Positions 49,640 to 61,830 of a DNA stretch of 64,000 nucleotides are shown one piece after another (position 1 is the first letter of the stretch; each line of letters starts with the position of its first letter). The DNA is from Trileptium ribeirensis. Its lineage: Eukaryota > Nematoda > Enoplea > Enoplida > Thoracostomopsidae. The stretch is from positions 1 to 64,000 of the forward strand of contig JASANE010003898.1 of NCBI GenBank assembly GCA_030248225.1. The letters run 5' to 3'. Both the position numbers and the translations under genes were made by a program. Below the pieces are notes generated by a model. It had not been told where the DNA came from and ran no database searches. It worked only from the letters and a program-made list of their open reading frames with translations.

Positions 49640-49995
49640 TAATCTGGTGGGTGGGACCCACCCCCACTCGCCAAATTTCTCCATGATAGTGAGATTTTGT
49701 TCCATGTCCGTTCCCCCACTGGACCAAACCCCCATGTTCAATTAAACCAAATCCAATTGTTTATGTCCGCAAATTTATGTTTTTGTATGCAAAATGTTTT
49801 TAAACATTAATTACCACTATTTATAATGCTATAACCTCATTTTTAGAGGTTGAAAATACATGCGCGGTAATAAAATGACACAAAAATATTCAGTATTTTA
49901 AGCAAAATTATCCGCCCACTTTGATATTTCGCGCAAGAATGAACATAGACCCCAAAGTTCCCCCACTTTTCGGAGGGCTGTGGACAGGCCAGTTA
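49640..49995. mobile_element. MITE family B copy
   Basis: The right end GGGCTGTGGACAGGCCA and interior AAACATTAATTACCACTATT match the 27.3-kb copy. The left end is less clear (CTGGTGGGTGGGACCC). Confidence 0.7.
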
Positions 49996-50829
49996 ATGGG
50001 CCCCTTTTCAAGATCAAAAGAAGACAACAATACGCTAATAGTAAGCTAGACGTAACGAGATTTTTCCGCACATTTCAGACTAAAACCTTAAAAAGCAGTG
50101 TTAATATAAAATTGTTATCGAAATATCGGCCTCCGCTTTCAGTACATTCTAACATTTTTCGAAGGTAAAACATTTTGACTTAAACACAAAGTACGATTTC
50201 CAGGAGACCCATGCATTGCTCTTCTGGGGGTATTCAACTGCCTGATTTCCGAGAAATTTTGTTGTACCCACAATAGCAAAACATTAAAAACTCTAAACAG
50301 AATTATAGCTAGCAAGCACAATCAAACATTAGACTGCTCGTAATTCTAAATCATTCAAAATATGCAGACCGATATCTTTATCCATTTCGGGAAACTAGCG
50401 TAGCCAAATTCAAAGTCAATCATGAAACGCTTATCGAAACTGACAAAATATCTCTACGACTATTGGAAATAAAATGTTAACAGCAGTTAAAACCGTTGCC
50501 AGGAAGTAATTAACGCGATTATGATCAACTAAATTTGAGGACATTATTGTATCGAAAGTATTTGGGGGAACAGGCCCATTATAAATTTCCCAAATACCTT
50601 AGCTTATATAGCGATGGAAAACAGGCCTTAGCTTCAGCTACTACATAGCCATGGGCCACGGAGAATGCAGATCGGTTGCATAGCGATTCTAAAATAAAAA
50701 TGTATATTACTACATTATCAGTTAATGATCAGTTAACTTAGTCAGAAAATAAAGTGTAACTTTAACTTAATCATAAAATAAAATTTTACTAATAGGATAC
50801 CAATATATTAATACCAACTACCACCATGA

Positions 50830-52590
50830 CTATTACACGGCAACGCGAGATCGCTCATCTCTCTGCAGTACCCGTAAAAAATAACTGCTACTCGCGTGGT
50901 GCCAACTCGATTTTTTCGATGATCCCCTGCTCGACATTCTACTACCGGGCAACGCGAGACCGCTCATCTCTCTGCAGTACCCGTAAAAAATAACTGCTAC
51001 TCGCGTGGTGCCAACTCGATGTTTGTCCGATGCTCCCCTGCTCGACATTCTATTACCGGGCAACGCGAGACCGCTCATCTCTCTGCAGTACCCGTAAAAA
51101 ATAACTGCTACTCGCGTGGTGCCAACTCGATGTTTGTCCGATGCTCCCCTGCTCGACATTCTATTACCGGGCAACGCGAGACCGCTCATCTCTCTGCAGT
51201 ACCCGTAAAAAATAACTGCTACTCGCGTGGTGCCAACTCGATTTTTTCCGATGCTCCCCTGCTCGACATTCTATTACCGGGCAACGCGAGACCGCTCATC
51301 TCTCTGCAGTACCCGTAAAAAATAACTGCTACTCGCGTGGTGCCAACTCGATGTTTGTCCGATGCTCCCCTGCTCAACATTCTATTACCGGGCAACGCGA
51401 GACCGCTCATCTTTCTGCAGTACCCGTAAAAAATAACTGCTACTCGCGTGGTGCCAACTCGATGTTTGTCCGATGCTCCCCTGCTCGACATTCTATTACC
51501 GGGCAACGCGAGACCGCTCATCTCTCTGCAGTACCCGTAAAAAATAACTGCTACTCGCGTGGTGCCAACTCGATTTTTTCCCATGCTCCCCTGCTCGACA
51601 TTCTATTACCGGGCAACGCGAGACCGCTCATCTCTCTGCAGTACCCGTAAAAAATAACTGCTACTCGCGTGGTGCCAACTCGATGTTTGTCCGATGCTCC
51701 CCTGCTCGACATTCTATTACCGGGCAACGCGAGACCGCTCATCTCTCTGCAGTACCCGCAAAAAATAACTGCTACTCGCGTGGTGCCAACTCGATGTTTG
51801 TCCGATGCTCCCCTGCTCGACATTCTATTACCGGGCAACGCGAGACCGCTCATCTCTCTGCAGTACCCGTAAAAAATAACTGCTACTCGCGTGGTGCCAA
51901 CTCGATGTTTGTCCGATGCTCCCCTGCTCGACATTCTATTACCGGGCAACGCGAGACCGCTCATCTCTCTGCAGTACCCGTAAAAAATAACTGCTACTCG
52001 CGTGGTGCCAACTCGATTTTTTCCTATGCTCCCCTGCTCGACATTCTATTACCGGGCAACGCGAGACCGCTCATCTCTCTGCAGTACCCGTAAAAAATAA
52101 CAGCTACTCGCGTGGTGCCAACTCGATGTTTGTCCGATGCTCCCCTGCTCGACATTCTATTACCGGGCAACGCGAGACCGCTCATCTCTCTGCAGTACCC
52201 GCAAAAAATAACTGCTACTCGCGTGGTGCCAACTCGATGTTTGTCCGATGCTCCCCTGCTCGACATTCTATTACCGGGCAACGCGAGACCGCTCATCTCT
52301 CTGCAGTACCCGTAAAAAATAACTGCTACTCGCGTGGTGCCAACTCGATTTTTTCCGATGCTCCCCTGCTCGACATTCTATTACCGGGCAACGCGAGACC
52401 GCTCATCTCTCTGCAGTACCCGTAAAAAATAACTGCTACTCGCGTGGTGCCAACTCGATTTTTTCCGATTCTCCCCTGCTCGACATTCTATTACCGGGCA
52501 ACGCGAGACCGCTCATCTCTCTGCAGTACCCGTAAAAAATAACTGCTACTCGCGTGGTGCCAACTCGATGTTTGTCCGATGCTCCCTTTC
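50830..52590. repeat. 111-bp satellite, about 16 copies, two variants
   Basis: Each unit contains CTCTCTGCAGTACCCGTAAA, ACTGCTACTCGCGTGGTGCC and TATTACCGGGCAACGCGAGA. Variant A reads GATGTTTGTCCGATG (111 bp) and variant B GATTTTTTCCGATG or a close form (110 bp). From 50906 the order is B A A B A A B A A A B A A B B A. Because 111 is 37 codons, frames stay open on both strands; these are not genes. The array is in a Rictor intron. Confidence 0.97.
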
Positions 52591-53152
52591 TAGACAGTCA
52601 AGAGTCAGTTATTGTACATTACAAACCAATGTTTAATTTCCGACAATCGGAACAAATTTGACGCATTTAAAGGCGTTTCATAAACAGATCGAGCCTATAG
52701 CTACTTGGCTGCGGTTTGCGCCCAAAACCCACTTAATTCAATTTCCACAAATTCTTTGTCGCGCAAATACGTCATGTTCATTGAGTTTCCCCAAGCGCAT
52801 AAATAACCCAACTTGAATAGCAGAGCTTGGTGTTCTCCAACAGCTATGCTCCAAACTTCGATAGATCAAAAAGCGTTCCGTAAATTTGGTTATGCAAAAG
52901 AATAAAATAATAGTCGTTGGGTCGTGCAATAATAAACGCCTTCACCTAGTTCATATAATTATGTTAAACGCTGTAAGCAACAAAACAACTATGCTTCAAA
53001 ATTTAATTCATAATAAATGCAGCGCTAAAGATTCCTGAAAACAATCTACTCTACCGAAACGTAACTTATGAAAATACTGCCGCAATAAAGATGCATTGGC
53101 ACCAAAACCAACGCCCATCGAAATTTATAATTTATCGAAAAAACTTTCTTAC

Positions 53153-53243
53153 CGATACCCGTTAGCAACGATTCGAACGACGAAAAATATTCTTCTTTAT
53201 ACGGAAATTCAAACGTTTCATACAGGACTTCCACAAGACTTTC
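53153..53243 (-). CDS. Rictor: Rictor exon, N-terminal region
   Basis: The acceptor is TTTTGGTTTAACAG and the donor is ATCG|gtaaga. The peptide ESLVEVLYETFEFPYKEEYF then SSFESLLTGIG follows the family pattern LLEVLYDIFRLP and then F-I-E-A-L-L. It joins directly in phase 0 to the exon ending KDDSLK at 57181, with no residues missing against the family. The 3.9-kb intron before it contains the 396-bp higher-order satellite. Confidence 0.85.
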
Positions 53244-53560
53244 CTGTTAAACCAAAATATTGTAATATCACTTACGATTTCTTTCAAAACTCTATTTTCC
53301 TGGGTAATGAAAGTTCGATAACGAATTTTTTTCTATTACAATAAGTTTGTCACATTCGCTTACCGCTCCATTCTCCTAGCGTAGTGTAATTACAGTACCC
53401 AACAGGAAATGAAAGACTTGCCACAATTGACCACTGCACGCTCGCAACTTGCAGGTAGGAAATCAATTTGTATTATTAAAACATAATACTGGTTCGTTCG
53501 CAAGGCAACAGTAAATACTGTGTCGAGTAGCATATCTGCCTCGTCGCTGCCGGAAACATT
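53240..53560. other. Intron sequence between the 53243 exon and the 396-bp array
   Basis: Unique AT-rich sequence with no feature beyond the acceptor of the 53153-53243 exon. Confidence 0.5.
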
Positions 53561-56500
53561 ATAACACTTTTCGCTCGATGTTCGCTCGCCGCTGGAAATA
53601 TAAGCCTGTTTACTTGACGTTTGTTCGGTGTTGGAAACAGTACAACAATACTCGCACGACGTTCCTCGTTGCTGGAAACATTATAAGACTGTTTACATGA
53701 CGTTTGTTCGGTGTTGGAAACAGTATAACACTGCTCGCTCGAAGTTTCTCGCGGCTGGGAACATTATAAGACTGTTCGTTCGACATTCGCTCGCTGTTGG
53801 ACACAGTATAGCGCTGCTCGCTCGACGTTCGCTCGCTGCTGGCAACATTATAACACTGCTCGCTCGACATTCGCTAGCTACTGGCAACATTATAAGACTG
53901 TTCGCTAGCTACTGGAAACATTATAAGACTCTTCGCTCGATGTTCGCTACCTACTGGAAACATTATAAGACTGCTCGCTCGCTGCTGGAAACATTATAAG
54001 ATTGTTTACTTGACGTTTGTTCGGTGTTGGAAACAGTACAACACTACTCGCACGACGTTCCTCGTTGCTGGAAACATTATAAGACTGTTTACTTGACGTT
54101 TGTTCGGTGTTGGAAACAGTATAACACTGCTCGCTCGAAGCTTCTCGCTGCTGGGAACATTATAAGACTGTTCGTTCGACATTCGCTCGCTGTTGGACAC
54201 AGTATAGCGCTGCTCGCTCGACGTTCGCTCGCTGCTGGCAACATTATAACACTGCTCGCTCGACATTCGCTAGCTACTGGCAACATTATAAGACTGTTTG
54301 CCAGCTACTGGAAACATTATAAGACTCTTCGCTCGATGTTCGCTAGCTACTGGAAACATTATAAGACTGCTCGCTCGCTGCTGGAAACATTATAAGATTG
54401 TTTACTTGACGTTTGTTCGGTGTTGGAAACAGTACAACACTACTCACACGACGTTCCTCGTTGCTGGAAACATTATAAGACTGTTTACTTGACGTTTGTT
54501 CGGTGTTGGAAACAGTATAACACTGCTCGCTCGACGTTTCTCGCTGCTGGGAACATTATAAGACTGTTCGGTCGACATTCGCTCGTTATTGGACACAGTA
54601 TAGCGCTGCTCGCTCGACGTTCGCTCGCTGCTGGCAACATTATAACACTGCTCGCTCGACATTCGCTAGCTACTGGCAACATTATAAGACTGTTCCCTAG
54701 CTACTGGAAACATTATAAGAGTCTTCGCTCGATGTTCGCTAGCCACTGGAAACATTATAAGACTGCTCGCTCGCTGCTGGAAACATTATAAGATTGTTTA
54801 CTTGACGTTTGTTCGGTGTTGGAAACAGTACAACAATACTCGCACGACATTCCTCGTTGCTGGAAACATTCTAAGACTGTTTACTTGACGTTTGTTCGGT
54901 GTTGGAAACAGTATAACACTGCTCGCTCGACGTTTCTCGCTGCTGGGAACATTATAAGACTGTTCGTTCGACATTCGCTCGCTGTTGGACACAGTATAGC
55001 GCTGCTCGCTCGACGTTCGCTCGCTGCTGGCAACATTATAACACTGCTCGCTCGACATTCGCTAGCTACTGGCAACATTATAAGACTGTTCGCTAGCTAC
55101 TGGAAACATTATAAGAGTCTTCGCTCGATGTTCGCTAGCTACTGGAAACATTATAAGACTTCTCGCTCGCTGCTGGAAACATTATAAGATTGTTTACTTG
55201 ACGTTTGTTCGGTGTTGGAAACAGTACAACACTACTCGCACGACGTTCCTCGTTGCTGGAAACATTATAAGACTGTTTACTTGACGTTTGTTCGGTGTTG
55301 GAAACAGTATAACACTGCTCGCTCGAAGCTTCTCGCTGCTGGGAACATTATAAGACTGTTCGTTCGACATTCGCTCGCTGTTGGACACAGTATAGCGCTG
55401 CTCGCTCGACGTTCGCTCGCTGCTGGCAACATTATAACACTGCTCGCTCGACATTCGCTAGCTACTGGCAACATTATAAGACTGTTTGCCAGCTACTGGA
55501 AACATTATAAGACTCTTCGCTCGATGTTCGCTAGCTACTGGAAACATTATAAGACTGCTCGCTCGCTGCTGGAAACATTATAAGGTTGTTTACTTGACGT
55601 TTGTTCGGTGTTGGAAACAGTACAACACTACTCACACGACGTTCCTCGTTGCTGGAAACATTATAAGACTGTTTACTTGACGTTTGTTCGGTGTTGGAAA
55701 CAGTATAACACTGCTCGCTCGACGTTTCTCGCTGCTGGGAACATTATAAGACTGTTCGGTCGACATTCGCTCGCTGTTGGACACAGTATAGCGCTGCTCG
55801 CTCGACGTTCGCTCGCTGCTGGCAACATTATAACACTGCTCGCTCGACATTCGCTAGCTACTGGCAACATTATAAGACTGTTTGCCAGCTACTGGAAACA
55901 TTATAAGACTCTTCGCTCGATGTTCGCTAGCTACTGGAAACATTATAAGACTGCTCGCTCGCTGCTGGAAACATTATAAGGTTGTTTACTTGACGTTTGT
56001 TCGGTGTTGGAAACAGTACAACACTACTCACACGACGTTCCTCGTTGCTGGAAACATTATAAGACTGTTTACTTGACGTTTGTTCGGTGTTGGAAACAGT
56101 ATAACACTGCTCGCTCGACGTTTCTCGCTGCTGGGAACATTATAAGACTGTTCGGTCGACATTCGCTCGCTGTTGGACACAGTATAGCGCTGCTCGCTCG
56201 ACGTTCGCTCGCTGCTGGCAACATTATAACACTGCTCGCTCGACATTCGCTAGCTACTGGCAACATTATAAGACTGTTCGCTAGCTACTGGAAACATTAT
56301 AAGAGTCTTCGCTCGATGTTCGCTGGCTACTGGAAACATTATAAGACTGCTCGCTCGCTGCTGGAAACATTATAAGATTGTTTACTTGACGTTTGTTCGG
56401 TGTTGGAAACAGTACAACAATACTCGCACGACATTCCTCGTTGCTGGAAACATTATAAGACTGTTTACTTGACGTTTATTCGGTGTTGGAAACAGTATAA

Positions 56501-56812
56501 CACTGCTCGCTCGACGTTTCTCGCTGCTGGGAACATTATAAGACTGTTCGTTCGACATTCGCTCGCTGTTGGACACAGTATAGCGCTGCTCGCTCGACAT
56601 TCGCTAGCTACTGGCAACATTATAAGACTGTTCTCTAGCTACTGGAAACATTATAAGAGTCTTCGCTCGATGTTCGCTAGCTACTGGAAACATTATAAGA
56701 CTGCTCGCTCGCTGCTGGAAACATTATAAGATTGTTTACTTGACGTTTGTTCGGTGTTGGAAACAGTACAAAAATACTCGCACGACGTTCCTCGTTGCTA
56801 GAAACATTATGG
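53560..56812. repeat. 396-bp higher-order satellite, 8 copies of a 10-subunit block
   Basis: The block GGTGTTGGAAACAGTACAAC recurs at exactly 396-base steps from 53628 through 56400. Inside each block are about ten 40-base subunits of the form GCTGCTGGAAACATTATAAG plus ACTGCTCGCTCGACGTTC. Seven full blocks are followed by one shortened by 42 bases (one subunit). Frames of 123 and 86 codons are open on the two strands of every copy, a consequence of 396 being divisible by 3. The array lies in the 3.9-kb Rictor intron 57180-53244. Confidence 0.97.
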
Positions 56813-57180
56813 TAGTTCCGTCGACGTTCGGTCGCTCGCTGCCGGAATGAGTATGACACTGCTCGCTCGAAAATCATCAGTAATTTCTAGGTCATCGTCA
56901 GTTACTTTTCGGTATCAAAGTTATTTAATTCAGCTGTTGCTAAAACTAATAACACCTAAGTACTGTCTACTCATATATATTTTCCTCGCTTCAAACCTTC
57001 AAAGGGTGCAAGCTATTTGACAACGCATGAATACATCAGCACTCTGTGAATAGCCATCCGTGGATGCACATACCTTGTCATTGTACCGAAAGCGGCAAAC
57101 CATTCGCTCCAGTTCTAAAAAATCTGTTTAAACCGCTGCACCGTTATCAAAGGAAAGAGAAGAGCTCCTCAAGGTCTTAC

Positions 57181-57638
57181 TTTTAGTGAATCATCCTTCA
57201 AATACATCGGACATATGAGGCGCTTAATGATTGAACCGTCGCCCGTTGTACTATTTTTAGCCATCATGACGAGGCACGGATAACTTCGTAGCATCAGGAT
57301 CAAAGCCTTCTTACACAACATCGTTGTGTCCACGCTGTCGTAGTGAGCAGTGGTCAATTTGGAGCCTGAAGCGCCCTTTGTTGTTGCACCGATGCTAGAT
57401 GTCGATGTGCCATGATCGCAGTCCGGCAAAACATACGACTTATCACACAGCGGCGACACCAGCTCCTCGATGTCGGAAAAAATGTTGATTCGGCTACGAT
57501 GATCGAATACACCGGCAACGTGTGTGAGCAGCGCTAATAGGCTTTCGGCAAATCGTACATCGCGGCTGATTAAAATGATACGAACGAGCCATTTGAGACT
57601 GCGGAAATCCGGCGGAACAGATTGGGAGCTTCGAATTA
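57181..57638 (-). CDS. Rictor: Rictor exon, N-terminal region (152 codons)
   Basis: The largest exon found, 458 nt, lies between the acceptor AAATTTTTAG and the donor CTAAAA|gtaaga. The peptide carries FRSLKWLVRIILISRDVRF, LLALLTHVAGVFDHRSRIN and, after a Ser/Thr-rich insert, a helix CKKALILMLRSYPCLVMMA. It ends IKRLICPMYLKDDSLK. These align with the Rictor segments around the N-terminal repeat that runs from R-x-W-A-G-I to L-C-I-P-N-M. It ends in phase 0, matching the next exon at 53243. The Ser/Thr/Gly-rich insert near the middle is longer than I expect from the family. Confidence 0.86.
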
Positions 57639-58613
57639 CTAAAAATTTAAAAAAAACTTTATTGAATTGTGTTAGTGTTAACGTTAAAGCGTGGCTAAGG
57701 TCCAAACGAAAGCTATAAATCTCTTTGTGCCTTTTAATTAGGGCAGAAATTTATTTATCAACCTGCCTACCGAAACAATGGTGCGAATATGGTCATGTAG
57801 AGTCAAAAGTTCTTGCCAACATCTCTACAACCAGTTCACATATTTCAGCCAAATCGAATTTATATTTGGAGAGCAATAAATAATGGCCAATAAGACTGTA
57901 TATAATGCCACACGACCTGGTATTTCTAAAAGCAAAGACGATTTTGGAGAGGACTTGTCGTGAAAGAGGAACAACCCGTACCGGCCTAATTTTTGTTCAG
58001 GAGGTAATTCTGGAAGAATACCGTACGGTTGTATATGGAGAAACGAAAGTTACACTACTAATTAATAACAACATGACAACGTAATTTCAATTGAAATCAG
58101 TGTACTTCAACTAATTACAGTGTCTACACCGCTAACCCAGAATTGTTTCAGCTTGGTTGGTAAAGCTAAAGTAACTCCAGCTCGGGCTAAGCAAACATTA
58201 GAGCCAGATCAAATTGTTTTTCTAAATTAGAAAAATCTAGATTTCAAAATTCCCACAGAACAAACTATTTGCGTTAAGCTTTAGGTTCCGACAGATTTCT
58301 GTGAAAACTTAAAATGGAATAATTGTTCCACATAATTTTAAATATGACACATTCGGAGCTTTAAATGCTCAATAGGTCAGACTTTAGGAAGATCAGCCCA
58401 AAATATAGGCTGTCAGGAGTAATCGAAGCATTTTGCAGATGTAAAACCAATGAGCAAACGTACATTATTTGTACGATATACAAATTTCGGCTATTGATAG
58501 CAACTACAGTTTGATGTTCGTTCACAACACAGTGGAAATTTTTTTACGAAATCCTTCTCGATTTATTTTCGATCGCCAAAACTAAATTATATTCTACAAA
58601 AAGTAAGTCTCAC
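57639..58613. other. Rictor intron, 975 bp, no other feature
   Basis: The only intron of the N-terminal part without a recognisable satellite or transposon. Nothing coding was found. Confidence 0.6.
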
Positions 58614-58822
58614 CGGTTTCACTCAAAACAGCCAAGGCGGCCTTGTAGATACTGTCGTTTTCGGCGAGACCGTCGCAGGCAATCGAAAACACCGGAGCCA
58701 GCAAAGCGTGTGGAAGTAGGACTGCTGAACCATGGCTGCAGCTTAACGCAGAGCTCAAGTGCGCAACAAGACGAAGAAAGTGAATGCGTTCGCTTTGGTT
58801 ATCCAGCACAATGTCGACGCAT
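58614..58822 (-). CDS. Rictor: Rictor exon, N-terminal armadillo region
   Basis: The acceptor is TTTTTTTACTTTCAG and the donor is ACCG|gtgaga. The peptide begins CVDIVLDNQSERIHFLRLVA, matching the family segment C-I-D-I followed by S-N-E-x-E-R and L-R-L-V, and ends IYKAALAVLSET. The exon is 209 nt: one base, 69 codons, one base. Its last base plus the first two bases of the next exon make a valine codon, giving a continuous reading. Confidence 0.85.
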
Positions 58823-58873
58823 CTGAAAGTAAAAAAACACAAATCTGTATTAGATGGGCTAGCATGTGAACCT

Positions 58874-59105
58874 CGTATTACATAGCCTCCAGATGACGTC
58901 ACCATCTTAATTATGCGTAGTATGTGCATAATATTGAGTAGATTTTGTTTTAGATGTGTGACTGTCGCTGTACCGGGTCTCTCCATTATGAATGAGTCAG
59001 CGGATACCCGGCTCGACCATTCCCTCAGCCCGCTCGCTGAAATTAACGCGTGTTCATCCCATCGCAGCGCTGAAAATCCGTCATGTTCTTTTTGATTCAC
59101 AATCC
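58874..59105 (-). CDS. Rictor: Probable Rictor exon, N-terminal armadillo region (3' boundary unresolved)
   Basis: The acceptor is good (TATGTTCTAG). The frame stays open and runs into the next exon without a stop. The segment ALISASGLREWSSRVSADSF resembles the family pattern of A-x-GLR followed by D-S-x-I in the N-terminal repeats. The following segment with LKQNLLNIMHIL may be the next helix. No donor in the right phase was found before 58822, so either the intron boundary is noncanonical or misread, or this and the next exon are one exon from 59105 to 58614 (492 nt, in frame). The entering phase does not match either donor of the previous exon found, so an exon or base may be missing between them. 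Confidence 0.45.
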
Positions 59106-59774
59106 CTAGAACATACAAAAACAAAAGCATATAATCATGAGTTGGCAAGTGCATTCTTGGTAGTCTCGGGATGAATAATGCGCGAGTAAACTTTAGGTGA
59201 TGCCATCAGCCATCAAATATTGTAATTTAACATAAAAATTGTTACGGAATGCTTAAATTGAATTTCGGCATAAAATTGTTCGCGAACACACTGCTTGCAA
59301 TTTAAATATGGCCGTTTTGTGTTCGCAAAAATTCGTGTAAAATTGCAACGCAAATCTGTCATTTGATTTAACCAGTTTTCTTCGCGAATACCAAGAACTT
59401 ATCAATAGGATAGGTTTGTTTGCCACTTTTGCATTAAATTTGTTCAAGAACATTGAATAACCAAATTTAAATTATTACGTATTAGGGAATCGAATTTCTG
59501 CAAATCCAAAACGCTAAAATTCTGTTCCAACACAAGACATAATTTAGGATTTAATTTTGCAATTTACGGTTAGCGAGAGACATAACGAAATTCAACATAT
59601 TTTCCGTAACAAGGTTTTGCGATTGGATATCGGTTATTACGAAATAGGATGGTTGGTGGAGTCACCTTAAATTCACTCACGCATACACAAAGCAGTTACA
59701 ATCCCTACCGACGCAATGACTGCCTAACACAACCAAACATAGCACGAATAATGTTCAGAAATTGAAATTTCTCA

Positions 59775-59850
59775 AGACCATACGCCACCTCCGAAAATGA
59801 ACACGGAGGTCCCCCAATGAACGGCTTGCCACATTTTTCGGACAGACGAA
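59775..59850. mobile_element. Fragment of MITE family B
   Basis: CCGAAAATGAACACGGAGGT and GGCTTGCCACATTTTTCGG recall the right end of family B in scrambled form. This is a short remnant only. Confidence 0.4.
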
Positions 59851-60194
59851 ATGTCAAACGTATAGAATTTTACCTGTGGCGAAAACGGTAAAATCACAAG
59901 GGATATATCGAAAACTACAAACTCACCTTGCACAGAGAAACGGCATATGAAGCGCGTTGAATAAAGCAACATCTTCTTGGCTTTTAAGCAAATACCGGAG
60001 AACTCTTAGAGTTGCTGTTCGTATTTCTGACTCGGGGTCAATCAGCAAACACCGCAGCCTGTAAATATTCAATACATTATGTGGAGTAGTATTATAAAAC
60101 GGTAATAAGTATAACCGAAATCTCTAATAGGACGAAACGTGGACAACCTTTTCACGTCGCTGTAACGATCGTTCCGTGTTGAACATGTCTGGCC

Positions 60195-60410
60195 TGCCCT
60201 ATTTTTAAATACCCAAATTCGTGAAACGCCCTCATCTCTCCCCTCTCGGACGAAGCCCCTTATGTTCAACTAAATCCAAAAATTCGTTATGTCTCTATAT
60301 TTAGCATTTTAAGCGAAATTTATACCCCCACTATTAAATTTTTCACGAGAATGAACATGGGGCGCCCGAAGTTTCCCCAACTTTTCTGAAGACTGTGAAT
60401 ACGCAAACGC
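60195..60410. mobile_element. MITE family B copy, truncated
   Basis: It carries TATGTTCAACTAAATCCAAA, TTTAGCATTTTAAGCGAAAT and GAGAATGAACATGGGG, the family B order. Both ends are damaged. Confidence 0.65.
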
Positions 60411-60616
60411 TACAATCCCTGCTGGCATTATGCTACGACTAGACGCCAATTTCAAATAAAATCTATTGGGTGTGACGGAAATTGGAAATTGACTCTTTCC
60501 GCAACTGAATCTGAATTTTTCGAGTAGCAAATAAGCCACAAAAATAGTGTTTAACTATGACAAATTCTAAAGCATTTGGTGCAGGAAACAAAAATTTGAC
60601 AAACCAGTTTCACTTA

Positions 60617-61310
60617 AAACTAGTAACTCTATCGTGATCGCAGAACGCAATGAAGCATAGGTACACCTATGCTTTTTGCGTACACAGCCTATCAGCTCTC
60701 GATAGCATATGTTTATATACTATATGTGGATATCGCACAAGTTAGAACAAAATTAACACCGGCAATATGTTTCCTATGCCCGAAAACCCCCAAGTGCACG
60801 CTATCAGCCTCCCAGGACGTCACAATAAAATTAGGAATTTTGTGCCGATGAACCATGGGGGCGCCATACTCCCGTACGCATATAAGCATGGATCACAGAG
60901 TAAAATCAACACCGGCATTGAGTTTTCCATGCCGGAAAACCCCCAAGTAAAACTTTTTAGCCCCCCAAGAGGTCACAACAAATTTTCGAATTTTGGATCG
61001 AGGAACCACGAGGGTGCCATACCTCAAACCCCAAAACCGGAGCCTTAATTGAAAAACAAAAAAGAGACATTGGCCTTTATCATTTTACTATAAAATAAAA
61101 CCAACTAGAGAAAAAATTCGAAAGTTAAGATAAAAATAACCTTGCTTCCGCGAATGGTACTAAAATGGGACAAAACCCCACGTTTTTAACCTGACCCCGG
61201 AGCCACACCCCAAATCAAAAACGCTCAGGGGTGTACACTGTAAATCGACTATGCCGGTTTGAATGAGCCCAAGATCACAAAATTCGGTTAAGTCCGTTTC
61301 GTATATAGAT
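60617..61310. repeat. Dispersed repeat family C, copy 3
   Basis: Same block order as 30095-30860, including ACTAGTAACTCTATCG, CAAGTAAAACTTTTTAGCC, GAACCACGAGGGTGCCATAC and AAAACCAACTAGAGA. Overlapping plus-strand frames are artefacts. Confidence 0.8.
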
Positions 61311-61504
61311 GTGCCTAAAGAGGATAAGCGCCATTGCTATTTTAGTTTTTACAAAAATCTACACAGTAGCTAGGGATCATGTATATAACTCTTTGGGGCT
61401 GTACGTCATACAATAATTAGAAAAGAACAGCTTAAAGTTGGTGTCCGGGGCCGGTAACCCCTCGCCCAACTTATGCATGAGTTCAGTTTAAGTGCATACA
61501 CCAA

Positions 61505-61830
61505 GGTTGTTCTTTGTCAAAATCACAAATTGATTCGCGAAGAAATTCGCATTCACATCTTTGCTGGTGATATTCACATTTTGTGAATGCGAACGTGGAC
61601 ACTGCGATCTACAAATAAAATTTGAGTTCACGCATACTTGAAAATTCGCACGTTTGTCCGCATTCATCAAATAACATTCTGAATAACAATGTTCGAGGTC
61701 TATTTGTATATGATCGCATACGAAAAAAACGCAAATGGTAATCGCGCTTTCACTTGTTCGCGGTCGGCAAAATGCGACGGTAAATCACAAAATAGTGACC
61801 GCAAACAGCGCGTGCGCGTTGTTGAGTCGC
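61505..61830 (+). repeat. Dispersed repeat, copy 2 (inverted relative to 18700-18970)
   Basis: It contains CGCACGTTTGTCCGCATTCA, CAATGTTCGAGGTCTATTTG, GCATACGAAAAAAACGC and GGTCGGCAAAATGCGA in the same order as the reverse complement of 18700-18970. A CATTCACATC/TTTTGTGAATGCG-type internal inverted repeat is present at 61550-61600. Confidence 0.65.

Noticed and set aside
50833..52425. Open frames of 90-137 codons with repeated peptide units
   Set aside because: By-product of the 111-bp satellite (37 codons). Frames break wherever the 110-bp variant occurs.
52690..52845. Open minus-strand frames next to the 53153 Rictor exon
   Set aside because: Two frames are open together, neither matches Rictor, and the phase-compatible joining to 44782 is better.
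53610..56877. Repeated open frames of 123, 86 and 65 codons on both strands, as if a gene family
   Set aside because: They recur at exactly 396 bases, are open on both strands and at several frames, and come from a satellite whose period is divisible by three.
57071..57114. 44-nt exon-like stretch with good acceptor and donor (NWSEWFAAFGTMTR)
   Set aside because: The 57181 and 53243 exons join directly in phase 0 with no residues missing against the family; this piece would break the frame.
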